DNA of 64,000 bases from an uncultured Flavobacteriaceae bacterium (lineage in GTDB: Bacteria; Bacteroidota; Bacteroidia; Flavobacteriales; Flavobacteriaceae), in contig CANLRK010000008.1 of the NCBI GenBank assembly GCA_947493535.1, positions 62,001 through 126,000 on the forward strand. The letters are read 5' to 3'. A model generated the notes under the pieces. The model had not been told where the DNA came from. It worked only from the letters and a program-made list of their open reading frames with translations, and searched no databases. Positions 1-7,654 of this stretch are shown here, piece after piece. The position numbers and the translations under genes are program-made. Position 1 is the first letter of the stretch, and every line of letters starts with the position of its first letter.

Positions 1-210
1 AATTCAGTTTTCAATAATAGTTTTGTTTCTTTTATAAATAATTATAGAATAAATTATGCTAAAAAATTATTAACTAATTCTAATTATAAAGAATATACCA
101 TTGAGGCTATTAGTGAAGAAGTTGGTTTTAATTCAAAATCTGCTTTTAATAGAGCATTTAAAAAAAATACTAGTATTACTCCTTCTGAGTACAGAAAAAG
201 AAACAATTAA
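1..210 (+). CDS. AraC-family regulator, C-terminal fragment (gene starts outside window)
   Basis: The frame is open from base 1 to a TAA at 208-210 and encodes the last 69 residues of an AraC/XylS DNA-binding domain. It holds the second helix-turn-helix, with the motif EAISEEVGFNSKSAFNRAFK and the family ending TPSEYRK. The same motif occurs nearly unchanged at the C terminus of the next gene, which starts 2 bases after this stop. The two are therefore tandem paralogues, probably co-transcribed. The N-terminal part lies outside the window; by analogy with the neighbour it may be membrane-embedded, but that is inference. Confidence 0.85.
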   Translation, partial: NSVFNNSFVSFINNYRINYAKKLLTNSNYKEYTIEAISEEVGFNSKSAFNRAFKKNTSITPSEYRKRNN

Positions 211-212
211 TT

Positions 213-1328
213 ATGACGACATTAGCCACCTTATTAGCTCCTTTAATTATTGCTTTACTGGTTGTGATTTTTATTGGGTTTTCTAAAATAAAAACCGACT
301 CCAATAAAGTATTAATGTGGTATTTTTTATTGTTTAGTTTTACATTGTTTTTTATGCTTATAGTTTCCTATTCTGTTAAGCATAACATACAAAATAAGCT
401 CATCAATTTATCGTCTTTATTATTTTATGTGGTTCTACTTGCAATACCTTCTACCTTTTATTTATATGTAACATCACTGTCTGATATTTCTGAAATAAAA
501 AATAAAACACCACACTATTATATTCCAACTGCTCTTTTAGTAATTAACTGTTTGGCTTTTGTTTATTTAAGTTATGGTAATGATACTAATTCATTTATCT
601 TCACTACTGCAGAAAATGTAATGAATTATACTAATTTTATTGCGCTGCTATTCATTTACCCACTATTAAATATATTCTATATATATAAATCTATAAGTAT
701 CTACCTTAAGCATAAAAAAGAAATAAACAATGTTTTCTCTTATAACGAGGGAATTAATCTAAAATGGATGCAACATTATATTATAGGATATGTATTTTTT
801 ATAATATGTGTGTATAGTATTCAACTTGATATCTTTTCTACAAATATCAAAATTCCTATTAGTATTTTTATGACCATATATCTTGCATATATTGGTTATA
901 AAGGAATAAATCAATTGAAAATCACATTTTCTGATAATGACAATCAAGAAGAAGAAAGTATCATAATTGAAAGTACAAATTCAACTAATAAAATTTTAAA
1001 ACAAGACATAATAGCTATTATGGAACAGGAATCTTTATATTTAAAAACAGATTTAACTATCCATCAACTATCAAAAAAAGTAAACTCAAATAGCAAGTCC
1101 GTATCTTATTTATTGAACAATGAGTTTAATAAAAACTTTGTCACATTTGTAAATGAATATAGAATTCAAAAAGCAAAGCTTTTATTAACCAATCCAGAGT
1201 TTAAAAATTATACTATAGAAGCTATTAGTCAGGAAGTTGGTTTCAATTCGAAATCTGCTTTTAATAGAGCTTTCAAACAAATAACTAAAGTCACACCTAG
1301 CCAATATAAATCAAAAAAAGACTCATAA
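213..1328 (+). CDS. Membrane-anchored AraC-family transcriptional regulator
   Basis: A 371-residue protein. Residues 1 to about 235 are hydrophobic with seven or so membrane segments. Residues about 265-366 form an AraC-type double helix-turn-helix ending in the motif EAISQEVGFNSKSAFNRAFK and TPSQYK. Bacteroidota have many such proteins, in which a membrane sensor is fused directly to a DNA-binding domain; ligands are generally unknown. The ATG lies 2 bases after the stop of the paralogous gene upstream, so the pair is a tandem duplication and probably an operon. A hairpin at 1331-1357 follows. The domain call is secure; the signal sensed and the target genes are unknown. Confidence 0.88.
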   Translation: MTTLATLLAPLIIALLVVIFIGFSKIKTDSNKVLMWYFLLFSFTLFFMLIVSYSVKHNIQNKLINLSSLLFYVVLLAIPSTFYLYVTSLSDISEIKNKTPHYYIPTALLVINCLAFVYLSYGNDTNSFIFTTAENVMNYTNFIALLFIYPLLNIFYIYKSISIYLKHKKEINNVFSYNEGINLKWMQHYIIGYVFFIICVYSIQLDIFSTNIKIPISIFMTIYLAYIGYKGINQLKITFSDNDNQEEESIIIESTNSTNKILKQDIIAIMEQESLYLKTDLTIHQLSKKVNSNSKSVSYLLNNEFNKNFVTFVNEYRIQKAKLLLTNPEFKNYTIEAISQEVGFNSKSAFNRAFKQITKVTPSQYKSKKDS

Positions 1329-1330
1329 AA

Positions 1331-1357
1331 AAAGCTGTTAACTAAGTTAACAGCTTT
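1331..1357. terminator. Bidirectional terminator hairpin
   Basis: A perfect 12-base-pair inverted repeat (AAAGCTGTTAAC, loop TAA, GTTAACAGCTTT) lies between the convergent AraC gene and the Cys/Lys-rich gene. On the minus strand it is followed by an unbroken T run, so it is strongest as a terminator for the leftward gene. Confidence 0.8.
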
Positions 1358-1382
1358 CATGTTTTATTTACTTAAAGGAAAA

Positions 1383-1775
1383 TTAAGCCTTTTTAGCACA
1401 TGCTTTCTTTTCTTTAGAGCATGATTTTTTAGATTTTGAACATGCCTTTACAGATTTACCTCCGTTTGCATCACTTGACTTTTCAGCACCTGATACAGTT
1501 TTTGAGCTACATGCTTTTTTCTCTTTAGCGCTACATTCTTTCTTAGACATAGAACATGCCTTAGCAGATTTACCCGCATGAGCTTCTACTGATTTCTCAG
1601 TACCAGCTACAGCCTTTGCTTTACTAGCACAACAAGCTTTTTTAGCTGTACATGCCTTTTTTGTTACAACTTCTGTTTTAGTTTCTTTAACGGTTACAGT
1701 TTCTGTTTTTTCTTGCGCATTAGAGAAGGCAACAAAAAATAAACCGAATACCATTGCTAACATTACTTTTTTCAT
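1383..1775 (-). CDS. Secreted Lys/Cys-rich repeat protein of unknown function
   Basis: A 130-residue protein with a clear signal peptide (MKKVMLAMVFGLFFVAFSNA, then Q). The mature part is almost entirely Lys, Ala, Ser, Thr, Glu and Cys and contains nine cysteines. It is built from about two degenerate copies of a unit with the pattern EKS-GKS-KAC-SKK-C-KEKKAC. No aromatic residue is visible after the signal peptide, so an ordinary globular fold is unlikely. The cysteine spacing would suit metal binding or disulphide cross-linking, but this is inference. I chose the ATG at 1775; an in-frame TTG at 1784 would add three residues. I recognise no named family. Confidence 0.75.
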   Translation of the reverse strand: MKKVMLAMVFGLFFVAFSNAQEKTETVTVKETKTEVVTKKACTAKKACCASKAKAVAGTEKSVEAHAGKSAKACSMSKKECSAKEKKACSSKTVSGAEKSSDANGGKSVKACSKSKKSCSKEKKACAKKA

Positions 1776-1862
1776 ATCTTTCAAATTTTGTGGTTATACT
1801 GATTTTGGGTAAATATATTACTTTTTACTCAAATCCAACTATATAAAAATGTTAATTATCTC

Positions 1863-3023
1863 CTAAATATTTTGTTTTTTCGCCTTTTTACTTCCCTCGT
1901 ACATTTCATATTTTACTAAACGAGACTCAAGCTTACCATTAAATAATTTTATTTTTCTTGAAGGACGTAAGCCTACTGATTTTAGTGCTTCTAGATTTGA
2001 CGTAATAAACCATGCATTGGTATTTGGATAACCATGCTTTAAGGTGTTTCCTATTTGGGCATAAAATTCTTTTACAGCTACCGGTAAACGCTCGCCATAA
2101 GGAGGATTAAACAAAATATGCAATTTTCCCTCTGTTTGTTTTTCTGTAGTAAAAAAATCTTCGTGATTAACTGAAATATAATCTGATAAATTAGCATTAG
2201 CAATATTATCCTTTGCTTTTTTTATAGCGGAAGGAGCTTTATCATAACAGTAAATATTATAATGAAATTCACGTATTTTATTCAAGCAAGATTCTTCTAT
2301 TTTGTTGTATAATTCTTCATCAAAATCAATCCATGTTTCAAAACCAAATTGCTTTCTATTAATATTTGCAGGAATATTACACGCTATCATTGCGGCTTCT
2401 ATAGCTAAAGTACCACTACCACACATAGGATCAAGTAAATCAGACTGACCATCCCAACCAGAAAGCAGCACCATACCAGCAGCCAACACTTCATTAATTG
2501 GAGCAATATTAGTTGAGGTTTTATATCCTCGTTTATGCAATGATTCTCCTGAGCTATCAAGGGATATTGTACATTCATTTCCTTGTACATGTACGTTAAT
2601 GCGTAAATCTGGAAAATCCAAATCTACATTAGGACGCTCCCCTACCGTATTTCTGAACTTATCTACAATCGCATCTTTGGTTTTATATGCGATAAATTGT
2701 GAGTGACTAAACAACTCAGAAAATATAGTAGCATTTATTGCTAATGAATTAGCTGCAGACATATATTTATGCCAAGGCATTTTATATACTTTATCATATA
2801 AATCTTGTTCATTGCGTACTCTGAAAGTTTTAATAGGCTTTAATATTTTAATAGCCGTACGCAAACATAAATTAGCCTTATACATAAACCCAGTATCACC
2901 TTCAAAACTTACATTTCTCGTGCCAATTTTCACATTAACTGCGCCTAAGTTTTTTAACTCCTTAGCTAATAACTCTTCAAAACCATATAAGGTTTTGGCA
3001 ACCATTTTAAAATTATCTCCCAT
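1863..3023 (-). CDS. THUMP-domain class I SAM-dependent RNA methyltransferase (RlmL/RlmK N-terminal type)
   Basis: A 386-residue enzyme. A THUMP RNA-binding domain occupies about residues 45-155. It is followed by a Rossmann methyltransferase with motif I DPMCGSGT (198-205) and the N6/N2 base-methyltransferase motif NPPYGER (306-312). This architecture matches the half of E. coli RlmKL that makes m2G in 23S rRNA, but with no second RlmK-like domain. The ATG at 3023 sits 6 bases after a TAnnTTTG box on the minus strand. It is divergent from the next methyltransferase. The exact base modified cannot be read from the sequence. Confidence 0.87.
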   Translation of the reverse strand: MGDNFKMVAKTLYGFEELLAKELKNLGAVNVKIGTRNVSFEGDTGFMYKANLCLRTAIKILKPIKTFRVRNEQDLYDKVYKMPWHKYMSAANSLAINATIFSELFSHSQFIAYKTKDAIVDKFRNTVGERPNVDLDFPDLRINVHVQGNECTISLDSSGESLHKRGYKTSTNIAPINEVLAAGMVLLSGWDGQSDLLDPMCGSGTLAIEAAMIACNIPANINRKQFGFETWIDFDEELYNKIEESCLNKIREFHYNIYCYDKAPSAIKKAKDNIANANLSDYISVNHEDFFTTEKQTEGKLHILFNPPYGERLPVAVKEFYAQIGNTLKHGYPNTNAWFITSNLEALKSVGLRPSRKIKLFNGKLESRLVKYEMYEGSKKAKKQNI

Positions 3024-3029
3024 AGCTTA

Positions 3030-3048
3030 CAAAAATACAGTATTTTTG
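3030..3048. promoter_or_regulatory. Back-to-back divergent TAnnTTTG promoter boxes in a palindrome
   Basis: The 19 bases CAAAAATACAGTATTTTTG form a perfect 9-bp inverted repeat around base 3039. Read leftward it supplies TATTTTTG 6 bases before the THUMP methyltransferase ATG. Read rightward it supplies TATTTTTG 44 bases before the next methyltransferase. Both fit the Bacteroidota -7 consensus TAnnTTTG. No good -33 TTG was found for either direction. Confidence 0.5.
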
Positions 3049-3092
3049 TTTTCTGCTTATATAAAAGATTAGTCTTTTACCATTATTATCTT

Positions 3093-3830
3093 ATGAACAA
3101 AACAACAACTACAAATAACTGGTTTGTTACTTGGTTTAATACCAAGTACTATCATTTACTCTATAAAGATAGAAACGAACAAGAAGCAGAAATGTTCATG
3201 ACACACTTAACCAACTTTTTAAATTTGCCAGAAAAAGCAACTATTCTTGACTTAGCTTGTGGAAAAGGACGTCATGCTAAATTTTTAAGCAGTTTAGATT
3301 ATAGGGTTACAGGAGTTGATTTATCAGAAAATAGTATTGCAGAAGCAAAAAAATATGAACATGAAAACTTAATGTTTAAAGTACATGATATGCGAAAAGC
3401 ATATCATGAGCAATTTGATGCTGTTTTTAATTTATTTACAAGCTTTGGTTATTTTGATGATGAAAATGATAACATAAAAACATTACAAGCCATTCAACAA
3501 AGTTTGAATGAAACTGGTTTTGGTGTTATAGATTTTATGAATGTTGATTATATAATAGACAATCTTGTCGCCCAAGAAACCAAAACCGTTGAGCATATAG
3601 ATTTTCATATAAAACGATATGTTAAAAACGGATACATTTATAAAGAAATTAGGTTTACTGATAACGATGAAGATTTTTTCTTTACGGAAAAAGTACAAGC
3701 CATTAGTTTAAATGATTTCGAGCGCTATTTAGAGCGAGCCAATTGTAATTTATTAGCTATTTTTGGTGATTATAAACTTAGTACTTTTCATAAATCAAGC
3801 TCAAAACGTTTAATTCTATTATTTAAATGA
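3093..3830 (+). CDS. Class I SAM-dependent methyltransferase
   Basis: A 245-residue soluble protein with the SAM-binding motif ILDLACGKGR at residues 51-60. An acidic motif II (VTGVDLSENSI) and the DAVFNLFTSFGYF strand follow, typical of the Methyltransf_25/11 fold. Substrate is not identifiable. Its stop overlaps the start of the ZIP transporter gene by four bases (ATGA), so the two are translationally coupled. A TAnnTTTG box at 3041-3048 probably drives this gene, the transporter and DUF4268. Confidence 0.82.
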   Translation: MNKTTTTNNWFVTWFNTKYYHLLYKDRNEQEAEMFMTHLTNFLNLPEKATILDLACGKGRHAKFLSSLDYRVTGVDLSENSIAEAKKYEHENLMFKVHDMRKAYHEQFDAVFNLFTSFGYFDDENDNIKTLQAIQQSLNETGFGVIDFMNVDYIIDNLVAQETKTVEHIDFHIKRYVKNGYIYKEIRFTDNDEDFFFTEKVQAISLNDFERYLERANCNLLAIFGDYKLSTFHKSSSKRLILLFK

Positions 3831-4504
3831 TTACCTATATATTACCCATACTTTCTGTAGTAATTGGCTTTTTGTTTGTGCTTATTTTTAAGCCTAAAAA
3901 GAAAAAAAACTTAAAATTACTACTTGCATTTAGTGGAGCTTTTTTACTGGGTATTACCATATTTGAAATGTTGCCAGAAATATTTCAACATAAAAACAAC
4001 ACCAAAAGTATTAGCTTATTTATTGTATTTGGTATTTTATTGCAAATATGTTTGGAGTTTTTTTCAAAAGGGGCTGAACACGGACATGTCCATATAGATA
4101 AAAACAATACTCAGTTTCCATGGATGTTATTTATCAGTTTAAGTTTACACTCTTTAATTGAAGGAACACCACTTAACCATCATGACAATATACTTTTAGG
4201 TATTGTTATTCATAAAATACCTGTAGTAATAATTCTAAGTACTTTTTTTATAAATTCTGCATTGAGTAAAATAGCTATTGCCCTATTTTTAAGTTTATTT
4301 GCTATTATGACTCCTTTAGGAACTTTTTTAATAGCAGAGTTCCCTAACCTTTCAGGTTATGCTACACATATAATGGCTATGGCTGTAGGTATATTTTTAC
4401 ATATATCAACCACTATTTTATTTGAAAGTAGCGAAGGACATAAATTTAATTTTGCTAAGCTTATTATAATTACCATCGGATTAATTTCTGCTTATTTTAT
4501 TTAA
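3827..4504 (+). CDS. ZIP-family divalent metal transporter
   Basis: A 225-residue membrane protein with about seven to eight hydrophobic helices. It carries the ZIP metal-site motif HSLIEG in the helix-IV position and HKIP in the helix-V position. A His-rich loop (EHGHVHID) precedes them, as in other ZIP proteins. ZIP proteins import zinc, iron or manganese into the cytoplasm. The start overlaps the preceding methyltransferase stop, and the next gene begins 2 bases after this stop. Which metal is carried cannot be told. Confidence 0.85.
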   Translation: MITYILPILSVVIGFLFVLIFKPKKKKNLKLLLAFSGAFLLGITIFEMLPEIFQHKNNTKSISLFIVFGILLQICLEFFSKGAEHGHVHIDKNNTQFPWMLFISLSLHSLIEGTPLNHHDNILLGIVIHKIPVVIILSTFFINSALSKIAIALFLSLFAIMTPLGTFLIAEFPNLSGYATHIMAMAVGIFLHISTTILFESSEGHKFNFAKLIIITIGLISAYFI

Positions 4505-4506
4505 AT

Positions 4507-4947
4507 ATGTTTAGCAAAGAAGAATCAAGAAAGTTACGCGAATTATTCTGGACTAGCTACGGAAAATCTTTTCCTAGAAAATGGTTACTATACAATACTA
4601 AAATTAAACATGTTGCTTTAAAATTTTATGCCGATCGTAAAACAGCACTTGTATGCATTGATATTGATCATGACGATGAATACGAGCGTTTAGTACAGTT
4701 TGAAAAATTTGAATCGTTAAAAACTATTTTAGAAACGGAATACATTCCAGATATCATTTTTGATGATAATTATTATTTGGAAAAATCAGGAAAAAATATC
4801 TGCCGAATTTATGTAAAACATCAAGATAAATTTAGCATACATAATAAAAACACTTGGCGATTAGCCTATGAGTTTTTTAATAAACATATGGATTTACTAG
4901 AAAGTTTCTTTTTAGAGTATAAAGATTTTATTAAAATAGAAGCATAA
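4507..4947 (+). CDS. DUF4268 family protein
   Basis: A 146-residue protein that starts MFSKEESRKLRELFWTSYGK, a beginning typical of the DUF4268 family. It has no signal peptide or membrane segment and is rich in charged and aromatic residues. The family's function is unknown; relatives are sometimes found joined to nuclease-like domains. It is last in the operon with the methyltransferase and ZIP transporter, and is followed by a strong terminator. Confidence 0.75.
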   Translation: MFSKEESRKLRELFWTSYGKSFPRKWLLYNTKIKHVALKFYADRKTALVCIDIDHDDEYERLVQFEKFESLKTILETEYIPDIIFDDNYYLEKSGKNICRIYVKHQDKFSIHNKNTWRLAYEFFNKHMDLLESFFLEYKDFIKIEA

Positions 4948-4978
4948 AAAAAGCCACTTAAATGAGTGGCTTTTTTTA
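4947..4978. terminator. Bidirectional terminator
   Basis: GCCACT (4953-4958) and AGTGGC (4965-4970) form a stem flanked by an A run on the left and a T run on the right. It can therefore end both DUF4268 (rightward) and ornithine aminotransferase (leftward). Confidence 0.85.
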
Positions 4979-4990
4979 ATTTTCCTAGTA

Positions 4991-6235
4991 TTATTTTTCA
5001 AACTCTTTTAAAGTAGTTGTAATAATAGTAACACATTCTAGCAATTGCTCTTTAGTCATAACTAAAGGTGGTGCAAAACGAATAATATTACCGTGTGTTG
5101 GCTTTGCTAATAAGCCGTTATCACGTAAACGCATACAAATATTCCATGCAGTATCACTATCTTCTGTATCATTAATAACTACAGCATTAAGTAATCCTTT
5201 TCCTCTTACTAGAGTAGCTACGGAACTTGTTTCTATAAATTTGTTCATTTCCGCTCTAAACAACTGCCCTAACGTTTCTGCTTTGTCTGCTAAGTTTTCT
5301 TCTTTAACAACCTCTAAAGCAGCTATAGCAACAGCTGCAGCAACCGGATTACCACCAAAAGTACTTCCGTGGTTACCAGGTTTAATTACATCCATAATTT
5401 CATTATTAGCTAAAACAGCAGATACTGGGTATGCTCCACCACTTAATGCTTTCCCTAATATTAAAATGTCAGGTTTTACGTTTTCATGGTCAACTGCTAA
5501 TAACTTTCCTGTACGTGCTATACCTGTTTGTACCTCATCAGCAATAAATAACACATTGTACTTTTCACATAAAGCCTTTGCTCTTGCTAAATACCCTTCA
5601 GAAGGCACATACACACCAGCCTCTCCTTGAATAGGTTCAGCCATAAATCCTGCAATGTTTTTATTACTTGCTAAAACTTCTTCTAAAGCAGTTAAATTAT
5701 CATACTCAATTTTAACAAAACCATTGGTAAACGGCCCAAAGTTTTTACGTGCTACAGGATCGTTAGAAAAAGAAATAATTGTAGTGGTTCTTCCGTGAAA
5801 ATTATTTTCACAAACAACTATTTCTGCCTCATTTTCTGAAAGTCCCTTTTTTTCATAAGCCCATTTTCTACATAACTTTAAAGCAGTTTCTACTGCTTCT
5901 GCACCGGTGTTCATAGGCAATAATTTATCAAACCCAAAAAGATCTGTAGCATACTTTTCATACTTCCCTAACATATCGTTATAAAATGCTCTTGAAGTTA
6001 AGGTTAACTGTTGTGCTTGAGTTACCATAGCATTTACTATTTTTGGATGACAATGCCCTTGGTTAACTGCTGAATACGCCGATAAAAAATCATAGTATTT
6101 TTTTCCTTCTACATCCCAAACATGTACTCCTTCCCCTTTGCTTAACACCACTGGTAACGGGTGGTAATTATGAGCTCCATACTTGTTTTCTAATTCAATT
6201 GCTTGTTGTGACGTTAATTGTTCTAAAACAGCCAT
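4991..6235 (-). CDS. rocD: Ornithine aminotransferase (ornithine-oxo-acid transaminase)
   Basis: A class III PLP aminotransferase of 414 residues. It converts ornithine plus 2-oxoglutarate to glutamate-semialdehyde and glutamate, linking arginine and proline metabolism. The motifs [36 protein letters not shown] and ILGKALSGG (with the PLP-binding Lys) are intact. I favour the ATG at 6235 ([11 protein letters not shown]); an in-frame ATG at 6259 adds eight residues. The gene is preceded by an unusually GC-rich leader (6260-6350). It is divergent from the lipoprotein gene and transcribed alone. Confidence 0.93.
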   Translation of the reverse strand: MAVLEQLTSQQAIELENKYGAHNYHPLPVVLSKGEGVHVWDVEGKKYYDFLSAYSAVNQGHCHPKIVNAMVTQAQQLTLTSRAFYNDMLGKYEKYATDLFGFDKLLPMNTGAEAVETALKLCRKWAYEKKGLSENEAEIVVCENNFHGRTTTIISFSNDPVARKNFGPFTNGFVKIEYDNLTALEEVLASNKNIAGFMAEPIQGEAGVYVPSEGYLARAKALCEKYNVLFIADEVQTGIARTGKLLAVDHENVKPDILILGKALSGGAYPVSAVLANNEIMDVIKPGNHGSTFGGNPVAAAVAIAALEVVKEENLADKAETLGQLFRAEMNKFIETSSVATLVRGKGLLNAVVINDTEDSDTAWNICMRLRDNGLLAKPTHGNIIRFAPPLVMTKEQLLECVTIITTTLKEFEK

Positions 6236-6261
6236 TTTTTCTAATTTTTTAAAATTCATAA

Positions 6262-6350
6262 AATAACCATTCCTGCTGCACCTTTATCCTTCCGATATAA
6301 ACCGAAAATTCAGCGTAGGAGAGAAATCATCCCTAGTAAGAACCGCAAAT
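6262..6350 (-). promoter_or_regulatory. Candidate structured 5' leader of rocD
   Basis: Directly upstream of rocD, about 85 bases are visibly richer in G and C than the flanking A/T-rich intergenic DNA. On the minus strand the segment contains TAGGGATGATTTCTCTCCTA, which can fold with a TAGG/CCTA stem. It also has GCTG and CAGC segments able to pair about 35 bases apart, and a purine-rich stretch just before the start. A box resembling the -7 consensus (CTAATTTG) lies just upstream, so this would be the 5' UTR. I could not match it to any riboswitch class I know. Confidence 0.35.
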
Positions 6351-6396
6351 TAGCAAATCTTAATCAATTTTTAAGATAATATCTGTCAGATTCTTT

Positions 6397-6404
6397 TATT
6401 TTTG
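6397..6404 (+). promoter_or_regulatory. TAnnTTTG promoter box for the DUF6452 gene
   Basis: TATTTTTG matches the Bacteroidota -7 consensus and lies 19 bases before the ATG of the lipoprotein gene. Confidence 0.5.
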
Positions 6405-6423
6405 TTTCATTCAAATTCTTTTT

Positions 6424-6942
6424 ATGAAAAAACTATTTCTTGTTTTTGCAATACTACTCTTTGGCCTTGGCTGTGAAAAAGACGACATCTGTACAGATAC
6501 TAATGCCACAACCGCTAAATTAATTATTCGTTTTTATGATATTGCTACACCAGAAACACCAAAAGCTGTGAATAAACTATTAGTGCAAGGAGTAGATAAT
6601 AATTATACCTACGGAACAGAAAGTACTCGAGACTCTATTGCTATTCCGTTACGCATCCTGGAAAACAATACTTCATACAAACTTATAAAAGACTTTGAAG
6701 TTAATGACAATGGCACGCCAGATGATACTTCTGATGATTTTGCTACAGGAAATGAAGATGTAGTTATAATTAACTACACTAACAATCAAGTATATGTTTC
6801 AAAAGCTTGTGGATTTAAAAATATTTTTACCAACACTAATTTTGGGTTTACTAACGACGGTGATAACTGGATTTTAAATACTACTATTGAAAACTCAACA
6901 ATTGAAAATCAAAACAATGCGCACGTACATATTTTTCATTAG
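6424..6942 (+). CDS. DUF6452 family lipoprotein
   Basis: A 172-residue protein with a lipoprotein signal (MKKLFLVFAILLFGLGC, predicted lipidated Cys17) followed by EKDDIC and a beta-rich domain. This looks like the Bacteroidota family DUF6452. It is probably anchored in the outer membrane facing the periplasm. Its 3' end overlaps the next gene by 26 bases. The next gene encodes a DUF6048 outer-membrane protein, and the two families commonly occur together, suggesting a shared but unknown envelope role. Confidence 0.8.
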   Translation: MKKLFLVFAILLFGLGCEKDDICTDTNATTAKLIIRFYDIATPETPKAVNKLLVQGVDNNYTYGTESTRDSIAIPLRILENNTSYKLIKDFEVNDNGTPDDTSDDFATGNEDVVIINYTNNQVYVSKACGFKNIFTNTNFGFTNDGDNWILNTTIENSTIENQNNAHVHIFH

Positions 6943-7606
6943 TCTATTCTTTTTTTATAGTACAAACTATGCTCAAGAAAAATCTAAAGCAGATAGTATA
7001 AAAAAACACCGTTACGGATTGCGCGTGGGTATTGACCTTTCAAAACTTGCTAAAACCGCTTTTATTAAAGATTATACAGGGTTTGAAGTTACTGCAGATT
7101 ACAAGTTTTCTAAACGTTATTATTTAGCTGGTACTCTTGGAAATGAAAATCGTACGTTTGATGAAACTCAAGTAAACTATACCACAAAAGGAAGCTATTT
7201 TACTGCAGGTGTGGAATATAATGCGTATGAAAATTGGCTAGACATGGAAAATGCCATATATGCAGGCTTACGCTATGGGGTTAGTTCATTTTCACACACT
7301 TTAAACAATTATAACGTTTTAAATGCCGATGTATATTGGAATGAAATTACTTTACAAGAAAACGTCCAGGAATTTGATACTAATACTGCGCATTGGCTTG
7401 AACTTATTGTAGGTATTAAAGCTGAAGTATTTAACAATTTATATTTAGGTGCACATGTACAATTAAAAAATATTATTGTAAATAATGAGCCTGATAGTTT
7501 TGCTAATTTATACGTGCCTGGTTTTGGAAGAACCTATCAAGACTCTACATGGGGCGTTGGTTTTGGATACACCATAAGTTACTTTATACCGTTTTATAAA
7601 AAATAA
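6917..7606 (+). CDS. DUF6048 family outer-membrane beta-barrel protein
   Basis: A 229-residue protein beginning with a signal peptide (MRTYIFFISLFFFYSTNYA). Alternating beta strands follow, and the protein ends in an aromatic-rich strand (GVGFGYTISYFIPFYKK), as expected for a small outer-membrane barrel. I chose the ATG at 6917; an in-frame start at 6887 would place ten charged residues before the signal peptide. It overlaps the DUF6452 lipoprotein gene by 26 bases and is probably translationally coupled to it. Function unknown. Confidence 0.78.
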   Translation: MRTYIFFISLFFFYSTNYAQEKSKADSIKKHRYGLRVGIDLSKLAKTAFIKDYTGFEVTADYKFSKRYYLAGTLGNENRTFDETQVNYTTKGSYFTAGVEYNAYENWLDMENAIYAGLRYGVSSFSHTLNNYNVLNADVYWNEITLQENVQEFDTNTAHWLELIVGIKAEVFNNLYLGAHVQLKNIIVNNEPDSFANLYVPGFGRTYQDSTWGVGFGYTISYFIPFYKK

Positions 7607-7654
7607 GATTTTACGTAACTTGTATATATTAATTTGTACAACTACAAAAAGTAT

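Noticed and set aside
1383-1775. Reading the repeated Cys/Lys segments as a tandem DNA repeat or CRISPR-like array
   Set aside because: The repeats are degenerate at DNA level, in frame, and behind a clear signal peptide; they are protein repeats.
5241-5630. Rightward 129-codon frame inside rocD
   Set aside because: Antisense to highly conserved aminotransferase motifs.
6280-6330. Resemblance of AGCGTAGG on the plus strand to the 3' end of a TPP riboswitch
   Set aside because: The CTGAGA element and the remaining conserved core are missing, and the downstream gene is a lipoprotein unrelated to thiamine.
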